64,000 nt of DNA from Curtobacterium sp. UNCCL20 (GTDB lineage: Bacteria > Actinomycetota > Actinomycetes > Actinomycetales > Microbacteriaceae). The notes below the pieces were generated by a model. It worked only from the letters and a program-made list of their open reading frames with translations, searched no databases and was not told where the DNA came from. Within the stretch, counting starts at the first letter, position 1, and the number at the start of each line of letters is the position of its first letter. A program made the translations under genes and the position numbers. The DNA lies in the NCBI RefSeq assembly GCF_900101675.1, contig NZ_FNKG01000003.1, positions 124,001 through 188,000 on the forward strand, read 5' to 3'. This document shows, one piece after another, positions 34,212 through 42,878 of the stretch.

Positions 34212-35365
34212 CGGGGGGCCTCCAGGACGACGGTGGTGCCGGAACCCGGCGCGGAGAAGAGCTTGGCGTCGCCGCCGACCTCGCGGAGGCGGTTCACGAC
34301 GCTCTCCTTGAAGCCGAGGCGTTCGGCGCTGACGGCACCGAGCTCGAAGCCGACGCCGGAGTCGGTGACCATGGCGCGGACCATCTCGTTGTCGTGCACG
34401 ATCGTGACGTGGGCCTCGCCGACGCCGGCGTGGCGCCGGACGTTCTCGAGGCACTCGCCGAGCGCGAGCAGGAAGGCGTCGAGCACGTGCGTCGGCAGCA
34501 GGACCTGCCCGGTGCCGTGCCAGCTCACCTCGAGCCCCATCCGACCGAACCGCTGCTTCACCGACTCGAGGGTCTGCCCGAGGGGCGACTCCTCCTCGCG
34601 GGTGAGCGAGTAGTCGCCGGACTGCTGCGGCTGCGGCGTCGCGCCGAGGCGGAGGTGGCGGAGGAGCCGTGCGTCCTCGGCGGCCTGCTCCCGCATCGCC
34701 TGCTCGGAGACGCCGACGCCGGCGTGGGCGAGGAGGGTCAGCGTGGCGAGCACGGTGTCGTGCAGGAGCCGAGCGCCCTGGCGTCGCTGGGCCTCGGTCT
34801 CACTCGCCTGGCGCTCGGCGCGGTGCGCGGTGCCGATGCTGTAGATGCGTCGGGCGACCCGGGGGATGCTCCGGGAGATCCAGATCGTCACGACCGTGAT
34901 GAGCACCCAGCCGAGGAGGGCGCCGGTGACGGGCGCGGCGAGGATGCTGCCGCTCGCCCAGGTGATCGCGACGACGACGATGCCGCCGGTGGCGATCGTC
35001 AGGCCGAGGCCGACCGGGTGCCCGCGCTGCGCCATCAGCGGGGCGGAGAGGCTGCCGGCGGCGAGGGGCACGACGGCGGCCGCGATGATCGGGCGGACGC
35101 CCTCGTCGACGCCGAAGAACAGCAGCGCGAGGGCCCCGAGGCCGGACGCGAGGATGGTCGCCGTCCACCACACCGAGTTGTTCCAGCCGAACACGAGGAA
35201 CGCGCCGATCATGATCGCGATGCACGCGAGGGCGCCGACGAGCGGGACGGCCGGGACGGCCAGTGCGCAGATGATGCCGATGACCGAGACGAGTGCGCAG
35301 ACGATGCCCACGACACGGGTGGTCGACCGGAGCAACCGGTCGCGTTCCTGTGCGATGAAGTCCAT
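34208..35365 (-). CDS. Sensor histidine kinase (HisKA_3/NarX-DesK type)
   Basis: 385 aa. Six transmembrane helices (about 20-175) form the sensor, with almost no extracytoplasmic domain, so it probably senses the membrane or uses its partner protein. The dimerisation domain has RLLHDTVLATLTLLAH with the phosphoacceptor His (about 212). The HATPase_c domain has the N box (ALGECLENVRRHAG) and G1 (VTDSGVGFE), and ends with APGSGTTVVLEA. ATG 35365 has AGGA at about 8 nt. It is the first gene of a three-gene unit: kinase, kinase-like partner, response regulator. Confidence 0.88.
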   Translation of the reverse strand: MDFIAQERDRLLRSTTRVVGIVCALVSVIGIICALAVPAVPLVGALACIAIMIGAFLVFGWNNSVWWTATILASGLGALALLFFGVDEGVRPIIAAAVVPLAAGSLSAPLMAQRGHPVGLGLTIATGGIVVVAITWASGSILAAPVTGALLGWVLITVVTIWISRSIPRVARRIYSIGTAHRAERQASETEAQRRQGARLLHDTVLATLTLLAHAGVGVSEQAMREQAAEDARLLRHLRLGATPQPQQSGDYSLTREEESPLGQTLESVKQRFGRMGLEVSWHGTGQVLLPTHVLDAFLLALGECLENVRRHAGVGEAHVTIVHDNEMVRAMVTDSGVGFELGAVSAERLGFKESVVNRLREVGGDAKLFSAPGSGTTVVLEAPR

Positions 35366-35597
35366 CGGTGTCCTGGTGCGTTCTGCGTCGTGTGCGGTGA
35401 GCTGGCGAGCTGGTGGGGCTCTTGGGAAAACCGAGCCCCGGTCAGCCCGGGGCACGACGCCATCATTCCACGCGCGACACCCGTTGGGGGGTGTTCGGCG
35501 CGCTGTCCCGTGTCGGATGGTTCTGCGATCGTTATTGCACGCGCTATGAGAACAAATCCGGTTCGCACCGTGTCCCGCCCGGACGCGGACCGTCCCG
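35366..35597. other. Intergenic region upstream of the kinase operon
   Basis: 232 bp with the AT-richest short stretch of the area (about 35530-35570). On the minus strand TTGTTC and TAACGA could form a weak promoter for the kinase gene, though the spacing is short (15 bp). A small hairpin ACACCC/GGGTGT lies at 35477-35494. Nothing else is recognised. Confidence 0.4.
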
Positions 35598-36797
35598 TCA
35601 GTCGAGCAACCGTCGCAGGTGTGCCCCGACGGCTTCGTGCTCGATGAGGAACCCGTCGTGCCCGAACTCGCTCTCGATGACGGCCGCTCGGTCGCCGTCG
35701 AGCGTGTCCGGGACCCCGGCCGCGATCCGGTGCTGGTCCTCGATCGGGAACAGCCGGTCGCTCGAGACCCCGACCACGAGCGTCCGAGCCGTCACCTGCG
35801 CGAGCGCTGCCGCCACCCCGCCGCGCCCGGCACCCACGTCGTGCGAGTCCATCGCGTGCGTCAGCGTGATGTAGGACGAGGCGTCGAACCGCCGGGTGAA
35901 CTTGTTCCCGTGGAAGTCGAGGTAGCTCTCCACCGAGAACCGGCCGTCGTCGCCGAGGGGGGACACGTCGCTCTGCCACGACCGGGCGAACCGGCCGTTG
36001 AGCTCGTCCGACGCCCGGTAGGTCATCAGCGCCATCCGCCGCGCCAGGGCCAGCCCACGGTGGGGTCCCTCGCCCGCGTCGGCCTCGTAGTAGTCGCCGC
36101 CGGCGAACGCGGGGTCCATCTGGATCGCCGATCGCTGCAGCGAGTTCGCGGCGATCTGATCGGCCGTGGTCTGCGCGGTGGACGCCAGGACGGCCAGCCG
36201 GGTGACGCGGGACGGGTGCGCGATCGCGAACTCGAGGGCGTGCATGCCGCCCATCGACCCGCCGACGACCGCCGCGAAGGTGTCGATACCGAGACGGTCG
36301 GCGAGCTGCGCCTGCACCGACACCTGGTCGCGGACGGTGACGAACGGGAAACGGGACCCCCACTCGAGCCCGTCCGGCGACACCGACGACGGTCCGGTGG
36401 TGCCCTGGCAGCCGCCCAGCATGTTCGGCGCGATCACGAACCAGCGGTCGGTGTCGATCGCGCGACCGGGGCCGACGACGTCGCCCCACCAGCCCGCGGT
36501 CTTGTGACCGGGCCCCGGCAGCCCCGCGACGTGCGAGTCACCGGTCAGCGCGTGGAACACGAGCACCGCGTTGTCGCGCGCCGCATTGAGCTCGCCCCAG
36601 GTCTCGTAGGCGACGCGCACCGCCGGGATCCGGCCACCGCGCACCCACTGCTCGCCGAGGGCCTCGAAGTGCCGGGCACCCGGGTTGTCGCCCGGGCGCC
36701 AGGCGCCGGTGACCGGGGGCTTGCCGAGCGTGCCGAGTTCGGTGCCGGGCACGAGGGTGGACGGCACGGAGTCCTCGGGGGTCGTCTGCCAGTCCAT
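35598..36797 (-). CDS. metX: Homoserine O-acetyltransferase
   Basis: A 399-aa alpha/beta-hydrolase-fold acyltransferase that activates homoserine for methionine synthesis. The nucleophile elbow is VVGGSMGGMHALEFA (Ser at about 175), and the acid and base of the triad are in VVGVSSDRLFP and FGHDGFLIE. AGWWGDVVGPGRAIDT and NMLGGCQGTTGPSS are further family signatures. It may use acetyl- or succinyl-CoA; the class cannot be fixed by eye. ATG 36797 has CAGACT 7 nt upstream and no Shine-Dalgarno, so it may be leaderless. It lies downstream of metY, separated by the composite palindrome. Confidence 0.95.
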   Translation of the reverse strand: MDWQTTPEDSVPSTLVPGTELGTLGKPPVTGAWRPGDNPGARHFEALGEQWVRGGRIPAVRVAYETWGELNAARDNAVLVFHALTGDSHVAGLPGPGHKTAGWWGDVVGPGRAIDTDRWFVIAPNMLGGCQGTTGPSSVSPDGLEWGSRFPFVTVRDQVSVQAQLADRLGIDTFAAVVGGSMGGMHALEFAIAHPSRVTRLAVLASTAQTTADQIAANSLQRSAIQMDPAFAGGDYYEADAGEGPHRGLALARRMALMTYRASDELNGRFARSWQSDVSPLGDDGRFSVESYLDFHGNKFTRRFDASSYITLTHAMDSHDVGAGRGGVAAALAQVTARTLVVGVSSDRLFPIEDQHRIAAGVPDTLDGDRAAVIESEFGHDGFLIEHEAVGAHLRRLLD

Positions 36798-36920
36798 CGA
36801 GTCCAGTCTGCCGGGAGGCGCGGCTCGCGGCCGCCGTGTTACGTCACGTCGGGCGCGTCGCCGGTCCAGGGCGCGGGGTCGCGCGGGTCACGCGCCGCGC
36901 CGCGCTGGTCGCGCGCCGCA

Positions 36921-37043
36921 GCAGAACGACATCGTGGTCGTCGGACGACATCGACCACGTCGCAGCCCCGCGTGCGCAACTGTTGCGGACTCGCACGAAC
37001 GACATGACCGCTGTCGTACGACAGCGGTCATGTCGTTCCGGGT
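36921..37043 (-). repeat. Composite palindromic element, locus 2 (reverse orientation)
   Basis: Read on the minus strand: GACCCGGAACGACA; a perfect 40-bp palindrome (36998-37037; arm AACGACATGACCGCTGTCGT); the small palindrome CGCAACAGTTGCG (36975-36987); and an imperfect second palindrome (about 36924-36964). The order is the same as at 27024. It starts 34 bp after the metY stop and precedes metX, both on the minus strand. Confidence 0.85.
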
Positions 37044-37077
37044 CGGCCCCGCGCGGGCGCCTCCACCCAGGCGGACG

Positions 37078-38409
37078 CTACGCGCGCAGCCCCTCCTGCG
37101 AGACCGCGCGGGCCGCGGCGAGCCCGGCCTCCAGGTCGGCCTTGAGGTCCTCGATGTTCTCGATCCCCACCGACAGGCGCACGAGACCCGGCGTCACACC
37201 GGTGGTCAGCTGCTGCTCGGGCGTGAGCTGCGAGTGCGTCGTCGATGCGGGGTGGATCACCAGGGAGCGCACGTCACCGATGTTGGCGAGGTGCGAGAAC
37301 AGCTGCAGGTTGTCCACGAACGCCTTGCCCGCGGGCACGCCGCCCTTGAGTTCGAAGGACAGCACCGCGCCGACGCCCTTCGGCGCGTACGTGTTGGCCG
37401 CCGCGTACCACGGTGAGGTCGGCAGGCCCGCGTAGGACACCGACGCCACGTCCGGGTGCCGGTCCAGCCACTCGGCGATCTCCTGCGCGTTCGCGACGTG
37501 CCGCTCGATGCGGAGCGACAGCGTCTCGATGCCCTGCAGGAGCGCGAAGGCCGTGTCGGGGGAGTTCGACGCACCGAGGTCGCGGAGCAGTTGCACGCGC
37601 GCCTTGACGATGTACGCCAGCTCGTTGCCGACCGCCTGCGCGAACACGGCGCCGTGGTACGAGGGGTCGGGCGTGTTGAACTCCGGGAAGCGCTCGGCGT
37701 GGTCCGACCACGTGAACTTCCCGCCGTCGACGATGATGCCGCCGATGACCGTGCCGTGGCCGCCGAGGAACTTCGTCGCCGAGTGCACGACGATGTCCGC
37801 CCCGTGCTCGAACGGACGGATGAGGTACGGCGTCGCGATGGTGTTGTCGACGATGAGCGGTACGCCGGCGTCGTGCGCGATGCCCGCCACCGAGGCGATG
37901 TCGAGCACGTTGATCTTCGGGTTGCCGATCGTCTCCGCGAAGAACAGCTTCGTGTTCGGACGGACCGCGCGCCGCCATTCCTCGGGGTCGTCCTGGTCCT
38001 CGACGAAGGTGGTCTCGATGCCGAGCTTCGCGAGCGTGTACTTGAACAGGTTGTACGTGCCGCCGTAGATCGACGAGGAGGACACGATGTGGTCCCCGGC
38101 ACCCGCGATGTTGAGCACAGCGTAGGTCTCGGCGGCCTGGCCACTCGCGACGAGGAGGGCTCCGGTGCCGCCCTCGAGGGCGGCGATGCGCTGCTCGACG
38201 ACGTCGTTCGTCGGGTTCATGATGCGCGAGTAGATGTTGCCCGGCTGCGCCAGGGCGAACAGGTCACGGGCGTGGTCCGAGTTCTCGAACACGTACGAGG
38301 TCGTCTTGTAGATCGGCGTCGCGCGGGCACCCGTGGTCGGGTCCGGCTGTGCGCCGGCGTGGATCTGCGTGGTCTCGAACCGCCACTGCGCGGCGTCGTC
38401 CTGGGTCAT
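37078..38409 (-). CDS. metY: O-acetylhomoserine aminocarboxypropyltransferase (sulfhydrylase)
   Basis: A 443-aa PLP enzyme of the Cys/Met metabolism family that makes homocysteine directly from O-acetylhomoserine and sulfide. FETTQIHAGAQPDPTTGARA at the start is typical of MetY. YSRIMNPTNDVVEQRIAALE is the substrate-binding region, and VVHSATKFLGGHGT carries the PLP lysine. The C-terminus ends LVRLSVGIENIEDL. ATG 38409 has AGGAG at 8 nt. With metX downstream on the same strand it forms the direct sulfhydrylation route. Confidence 0.95.
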   Translation of the reverse strand: MTQDDAAQWRFETTQIHAGAQPDPTTGARATPIYKTTSYVFENSDHARDLFALAQPGNIYSRIMNPTNDVVEQRIAALEGGTGALLVASGQAAETYAVLNIAGAGDHIVSSSSIYGGTYNLFKYTLAKLGIETTFVEDQDDPEEWRRAVRPNTKLFFAETIGNPKINVLDIASVAGIAHDAGVPLIVDNTIATPYLIRPFEHGADIVVHSATKFLGGHGTVIGGIIVDGGKFTWSDHAERFPEFNTPDPSYHGAVFAQAVGNELAYIVKARVQLLRDLGASNSPDTAFALLQGIETLSLRIERHVANAQEIAEWLDRHPDVASVSYAGLPTSPWYAAANTYAPKGVGAVLSFELKGGVPAGKAFVDNLQLFSHLANIGDVRSLVIHPASTTHSQLTPEQQLTTGVTPGLVRLSVGIENIEDLKADLEAGLAAARAVSQEGLRA

Positions 38410-38617
38410 CTCGTGCTCCTGTCCGGTGCGTTCGGTCGTCGGGTCGACTTGCGCTCGGCCTGGAGGCACGGCGCGTCGTCACGTCCTGCCTCACGGTACG
38501 CAGGTGGCCGGCCGGGGACCAGCGCGCCCGCCTCGGGACGTAACGCGCGCACCCGACGCGCCACGGGCCTCCCGGCCAGGATGGTGCCCGGGGCTGACGG
38601 CGGCGACCACGGGGACG
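38410..38617. other. Intergenic region upstream of metY
   Basis: 208 bp between metY and the acyltransferase gene, both on the minus strand. It holds half of a 42-bp palindrome element (GGCCTGGAGGCACGG at 38457-38471). I looked for a SAM riboswitch in front of metY and do not recognise one. The metY promoter must be here, but it is not obvious. Confidence 0.5.
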
Positions 38618-39706
38618 TCACCGATCGCGGCGGAACAGCCAGCCGACGTTCGGCTCGAGCAGCCAGCGCATCCCGCGCCGGACGAACGGTTGCGCGAGGA
38701 ACAGGCTGACGCAGCACGCGAAGCCGACCATGAGCAGCACGTACGGCCACGCGGAGTGCTGCCCCGCGAGGATGCCGGACTCGCGGACCGGGTACAGCAG
38801 GAACGTGTGCAGCAGGTAGACGTACATCGTGGCGGCGCCGAACTGGGTAATCCAGACGTTCCGCCGCGGGACGAGCAGCAGGAACGACGCCGTCAGCAGC
38901 GCCGCGAGCAGCATCAGGCCGAACCGCACGGCACCCGCCCACCACGCGTCCTCGCCGAGACCCGAGTACGAGTCGTCGTAGAAGAACCAGTGGTGCAGGT
39001 CGAACTCCTTGAACTGCGGGATCCAGATCGCACAGGCCACGGCCCACGCCGCGAACACCACCGCCGCCGCGATCCGCACCCGGACCACGATCCGGCGTGG
39101 CGCGTCGTACCAGCGGTCGAACACCCCCCACTGCTTGATCTGCCACCCGAGCAGGAAGAACGGCAGCAGACTGATCGCCCGCGACAGGGACAGCGTGGAG
39201 TCGACGTTGTCGAAGTAGCCGACACCGATGCTGAACACGATCGCCCAGAACAGCGGCCACCGCAGTTGCGCCAGGTAGGGCAGGATCAGCCGGAAGATCC
39301 CGAGCGCGAGCAGGAACCAGAGCGTCCACGTCGGCTGGGTCGGGTTGAACTTCTTGCCGCCCTCGAAGATCGCCTGCACCACGGTCCAGATCGTCTGCAT
39401 GATGATGTACGGCACGACGATGTCCGTGATCGTCCGGCGCATCCGCTTGCCCGTCGGGGTGTCCGCGGACGAGAAGTACCCGCTGATCACACCGAACGCG
39501 GGCATGTGGAACGCGTAGATGAAGGTGTACAGCGCGAGGGCGTGCTCACTGGCCGTCGTCTGCCGCTGGATGGCGTGGCCGATCACCACGAGCGTCACCG
39601 CCAGGAAGCGCGCCGTGTCCCACATCGGGATACGACGCTTGCCACGGCCCGGCTCGAGCGTGGTGGCGGGCGCCGAGGGCGCTGGAGGGGCGGCATCCGT
39701 CGTCAT
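38618..39706 (-). CDS. Acyltransferase 3-family membrane protein
   Basis: A 362-aa integral membrane protein with about ten helices. The N-terminal motif RIPMWDTARFLAVTLVVIGH contains the catalytic-type His of acyltransferase-3 proteins, and FHMPAFGVISGYFS is the next conserved segment. Members O-acetylate or O-succinylate cell-wall or exported glycans; the substrate is unknown. The C-terminus (about 310-362) carries the last helix and an Arg-rich tail. ATG 39706 has TAACGT 8 nt upstream, so the gene is probably leaderless. It is divergent from the SDR gene. Confidence 0.85.
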   Translation of the reverse strand: MTTDAAPPAPSAPATTLEPGRGKRRIPMWDTARFLAVTLVVIGHAIQRQTTASEHALALYTFIYAFHMPAFGVISGYFSSADTPTGKRMRRTITDIVVPYIIMQTIWTVVQAIFEGGKKFNPTQPTWTLWFLLALGIFRLILPYLAQLRWPLFWAIVFSIGVGYFDNVDSTLSLSRAISLLPFFLLGWQIKQWGVFDRWYDAPRRIVVRVRIAAAVVFAAWAVACAIWIPQFKEFDLHHWFFYDDSYSGLGEDAWWAGAVRFGLMLLAALLTASFLLLVPRRNVWITQFGAATMYVYLLHTFLLYPVRESGILAGQHSAWPYVLLMVGFACCVSLFLAQPFVRRGMRWLLEPNVGWLFRRDR

Positions 39707-39776
39707 CCCGGGTCACGTTACCTGATCGTGACCTCGACGGATCGGTACGGTTGGATGGCCGCCCCGATCCACCGGT

Positions 39777-39819
39777 CACCCGTTCGGTCGGCACCCGTTC
39801 GGTCGGCCCGTTCGGTCGG
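39777..39819. repeat. Short tandem repeats upstream of the SDR gene
   Basis: Two perfect 15-bp units CACCCGTTCGGTCGG followed by a 13-bp unit lacking CA. They lie about 40 bp before the SDR start codon, in the promoter or leader. Confidence 0.8.
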
Positions 39820-39856
39820 CACTCGATCCGTCGTCACTCTCCTGGAGGCTCCACCC

Positions 39857-40633
39857 ATGGCACCACGTCGCGCAGTCGTCACCGGAGCGAGCTCGGGCAT
39901 CGGGGCGGCCACCGTCCGGCTCTTCCGTTCCCGGGGCTGGGACGTGCTCGCCGTCGCCCGTCGCGAGGCGAAGCTGCAGGCGCTCGCCGAGTCGACCGGC
40001 GCCGACGTGCTCGTCGCCGACATCACCGACGCCGACGACGTCCGGGCGCTCGCCGCACGCGTCGGCGAGCTCGGGGGAGCGGACGTCCTGGTGAACAACG
40101 CCGGCGGCGCGTTCGGCTCGGCCTCGGTCGAGGAGTCCGACGTCGACGACTGGCGGGCGATGTTCGAGGTGAACGTGATCGGCACGAAGCGGGTCGTCGC
40201 GGCGCTGCTCCCGCACCTGCGGCAGCGCGCCGGGACCGCCGGGAACGCCGACATCGTCACCGTCACGAGCACCGCCGGACACGTCGCGTACGAGAACGGC
40301 GGCGGGTACAACGCCGCGAAGTTCGCTGAGCACGCCCTCGTCGCGGCGCTCCGGCTCGAACTGAACGGCGAACCGATCCGCGTCGTCGAGATCGCGCCGG
40401 GACTGGTGAAGACCGACGAGTTCGCCCTCACCCGGTTCCGCGGCGACGAGGACAGGGCAGCGGCGGTGTACGACAACGTGCCGGAGCCGCTCGTGGCGGA
40501 GGACGTCGCCGAGGCGATCGTGCACTCGGTCGAACTGCCCGCGCACGTGAACCTCGACCTCGTGACGATCCGTCCGGTGGCGCAGTCGGCGCAGCACAAG
40601 CTCGCGCGGGGACCGCTGACGCCCCGGAGCTGA
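39857..40633 (+). CDS. Short-chain dehydrogenase/reductase (SDR)
   Basis: A 258-aa classical SDR. The NAD(P) motif is VTGASSGIGAAT (residues 8-19), followed by VNNAGGAFG. The catalytic residues are Ser in TVTSTAGHVAYENG and YxxxK in YNAAKFAEHAL. The proton-relay region IAPGLVKTDEF and a C-terminal VNLDLVTIRP tail are like the YdfG/serine 3-dehydrogenase group. The substrate is unknown. ATG 39857 has GGAGG at 8 nt, a strong ribosome site, unlike many neighbours. Confidence 0.92.
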   Translation: MAPRRAVVTGASSGIGAATVRLFRSRGWDVLAVARREAKLQALAESTGADVLVADITDADDVRALAARVGELGGADVLVNNAGGAFGSASVEESDVDDWRAMFEVNVIGTKRVVAALLPHLRQRAGTAGNADIVTVTSTAGHVAYENGGGYNAAKFAEHALVAALRLELNGEPIRVVEIAPGLVKTDEFALTRFRGDEDRAAAVYDNVPEPLVAEDVAEAIVHSVELPAHVNLDLVTIRPVAQSAQHKLARGPLTPRS

Positions 40634-40748
40634 GCGGCGAGCACCGCAGGGTGGGCACCGCGCGTCGCCGGTGCCGGACGGGTTGCGCACGCGCCCGGGG
40701 TGCCCGCGCGGGTCGCGAGCGCGGGGTCCGTGCCGGTACCGTGGTCGG

Positions 40749-41282
40749 ATGCCGATCAGCAGCGACTCCGGGTCACCCGCCCAGGCTCCCTCGACCGTGA
40801 CCGTGACGAGCGGGCCCGAGGTGCTCGGCTGGCTCGAGTTCGGCGACGCCGCACGACTGCTCGCCAAGGACGTCCTGTCCTCCGGCTTCGAGCCCGAGGT
40901 CGTCGTCGCCGTGGCCCGCGGTGGCCTGATCATCGCCGGTGCCGTGGCGTACGCGCTCGGCACGAAGGAGTGCGGCTCGATCAACGTCGAGTTCTACACC
41001 GACGTCGAGCAGCGCCTCGAAGAACCGGTCATCCTGTCGCCTGCGCTCGACGCGCCGAGCCTCGCGGGCAAGCGCGTCCTCATCGTCGACGACGTGTCCG
41101 ACTCCGGCCGAACCCTCCGCCTGGTGGTCGACATCGTCCGGAACGCCGGCGCCGACGTCCGCAGTGCGTGCCTCTACTCCAAGCCCGGCACCGTCCTCGA
41201 GCCGGACCACGTGTGGCGCCGTGTCGACGGCTGGATCACCTTCCCGTGGAGTGCCCTCGCACCGGTGACGGCCGAGTCGTGA
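40749..41282 (+). CDS. Phosphoribosyltransferase
   Basis: A 177-aa type I PRTase. The PRPP-binding loop is VLIVDDVSDSGRTL (about 108-121), and VVVAVARGGLIIAGAVAYAL is the usual first loop. The length and the segment INVEFYTDVEQRL resemble xanthine/hypoxanthine-guanine salvage enzymes of the Gpt/Hpt kind, but the base cannot be assigned. ATG 40749 is leaderless-type, with TACCGT 6 nt upstream. The stop overlaps the next start (GTGA), so it heads a tightly packed four-gene run: PRTase, S51-like, ung, GNAT. Confidence 0.88.
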   Translation: MPISSDSGSPAQAPSTVTVTSGPEVLGWLEFGDAARLLAKDVLSSGFEPEVVVAVARGGLIIAGAVAYALGTKECGSINVEFYTDVEQRLEEPVILSPALDAPSLAGKRVLIVDDVSDSGRTLRLVVDIVRNAGADVRSACLYSKPGTVLEPDHVWRRVDGWITFPWSALAPVTAES

Positions 41283-42091
41283 GCATCCACCTCGTCGGCG
41301 GCGGACCCTTCGCCGCCTCGGACGCCGCTGCGCCGTTCCTCGCCGAGGCCACGGCGCGCTCTGCTGCCGTCGGCCGCACGGTCCCGCGCATCGCCCTGCT
41401 CTCCGTCGCGGGTGTCGTCGGAGACGCCGGCGAGAGCGACGCAACCGGCGTCGGCGCGTCCGTCGACCCGGCCTCGACCGTCAGCCCGGCCCCGACCGTC
41501 AACCCGGCCTCGACCGTCAGCCCGGCCTCGACCGCCGACATCGCCGAGGTCCTCGGCGGAGCCCGCGCAGCCGAGGTCCTCGTCACCGAGATCGCCCCGG
41601 GCGAGGTCTTCAGCACCACGGTCCTGAGCGACGTCGACGCCCTCGTCGTCGGCGGCGGTGTGACCCCGCACTACCTCGACGCGGTCGCCCCGCTCGTCGA
41701 CCAGATCCGCCTGCTCGTCTCCGACGGCCTGCCCTACCTCGGCTACTCCGCCGGCGCGATGATCGCGTCCGACCGTGCCCTCGTCGGCGGCTGGCGCATC
41801 GGTGGCGTGGAGATCTGCCCCGAGGACGCATCCGAGGGCCTCGACGAGGTGGAGCTCCGCGAAGGTCTGGGCCTGGTCGACCTGACGATCGACGTGCACG
41901 CCGTGCAGGCCGGCACCCTCGCCCGCCTCATCGCGAGCGCCGAGGCGGAGTTCGTCACCGCCGGGCTCGCGATCGACGAGGACACCACCCTCGTCGTCGG
42001 CGAGGGCGCGCTCGAGGTCCGCGGCACCGGCAGCGTCTGGCGCGTCGTCGCCGGCGAGGAGTCGGTCGCCGTCGCGACGATGGGCGCGTAG
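41279..42091 (+). CDS. Peptidase S51 / cyanophycinase-like protein with repetitive insert
   Basis: A 270-aa class I glutamine-amidotransferase-like protein. The nucleophile Ser is in LGYSAGAMIASD (about 160), preceded by VGGGVTPHYLDAV, as in dipeptidase E and cyanophycinase relatives. At about residues 58-86 there is a low-complexity insert of SVSPASTV-like units, encoded by 18-bp DNA repeats at about 41460-41535. It may be a flexible loop. GTG 41279 overlaps the PRTase stop, and ung follows 6 bp downstream. The substrate is unknown. Confidence 0.8.
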   Translation: MSIHLVGGGPFAASDAAAPFLAEATARSAAVGRTVPRIALLSVAGVVGDAGESDATGVGASVDPASTVSPAPTVNPASTVSPASTADIAEVLGGARAAEVLVTEIAPGEVFSTTVLSDVDALVVGGGVTPHYLDAVAPLVDQIRLLVSDGLPYLGYSAGAMIASDRALVGGWRIGGVEICPEDASEGLDEVELREGLGLVDLTIDVHAVQAGTLARLIASAEAEFVTAGLAIDEDTTLVVGEGALEVRGTGSVWRVVAGEESVAVATMGA

Positions 42092-42097
42092 CACGCC

Positions 42098-42868
42098 GTG
42101 CAACCGCACCCGCTCGCCGACCTGGTCGACCCGGGCTGGGCGCGAGCACTCGCCCCGGTCGAGGACGACGTCCACCGGTTGGGCGACTGGCTCCGTGACG
42201 AGGTCGCCGCCGGCCGGCACTACCTGCCCGCCGGCGACCACGTCCTCCGGGCCTTCGCCGACCCCTTCGACGACGTCAAGGTCCTCGTCGTCGGACAGGA
42301 CCCCTACCCGACGCCGGGACACCCGATCGGGCTGTCCTTCGCGGTCGACCCGCACGTGCGCCCGGTCCCGCGCAGCCTCGCGAACGTGTACCGGGAGCTC
42401 GAGTCCGACCTCGGCATCGCTCCGGTGCCGCACGGTGACCTGCGGCCCTGGTCGGCGCAGGGCGTCCTGCTGCTCAACCGGGTCCTCACGGTCGAGGCCG
42501 GGAACGCCGGCAGCCACCGCGGCAAGGGGTGGGAGGCCGTCACCGACCAGGCCGTCCGTGCGCTCGTCGCCCGCGGGAAGCCCCTCGTCGCCGTGCTCTG
42601 GGGCGCGCAGGCCGGATCGGTCCGGCCGCTCCTCGGTGACACCCCGGTCGTCGCCTCGGCGCACCCGAGCCCCCTCAGTGCCTCGCGCGGGTTCTTCGGC
42701 AGCCGACCGTTCTCGCAGGTGGACGAGCTGCTCGTCGCCCAGGGAGCGGAAGCCGTCGACTGGCGACTGCCGACGGACCCGACGAACCCGACGGACCCGA
42801 CGAACCCGACGAACCCGACGCTCCCGACGGACCCGACGCTCCCGACGGACCCGGCGCCCACGGCCTAG
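42098..42868 (+). CDS. ung: Uracil-DNA glycosylase
   Basis: A 256-aa base-excision repair enzyme removing uracil from DNA. The catalytic water-activating motif is [16 protein letters not shown] (about 66-81), and the leucine-loop motif is [14 protein letters not shown] (about 188-201). The core matches family 1 UDG in length, but the C-terminus adds a tail of TDPTNP/TLP units of about 30 residues from DNA repeats at 42770-42860. GTG 42098 follows the S51-like gene by 6 bp, which argues for one transcript. Confidence 0.96.
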   Translation: MQPHPLADLVDPGWARALAPVEDDVHRLGDWLRDEVAAGRHYLPAGDHVLRAFADPFDDVKVLVVGQDPYPTPGHPIGLSFAVDPHVRPVPRSLANVYRELESDLGIAPVPHGDLRPWSAQGVLLLNRVLTVEAGNAGSHRGKGWEAVTDQAVRALVARGKPLVAVLWGAQAGSVRPLLGDTPVVASAHPSPLSASRGFFGSRPFSQVDELLVAQGAEAVDWRLPTDPTNPTDPTNPTNPTLPTDPTLPTDPAPTA

Positions 42869-42878
42869 GCTCGGATCC

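Noticed and set aside
38410..38617. SAM riboswitch upstream of metY
   Set aside because: No SAM-I, SAM-II or SAM-IV core could be recognised; only half of a 42-bp palindrome is visible.
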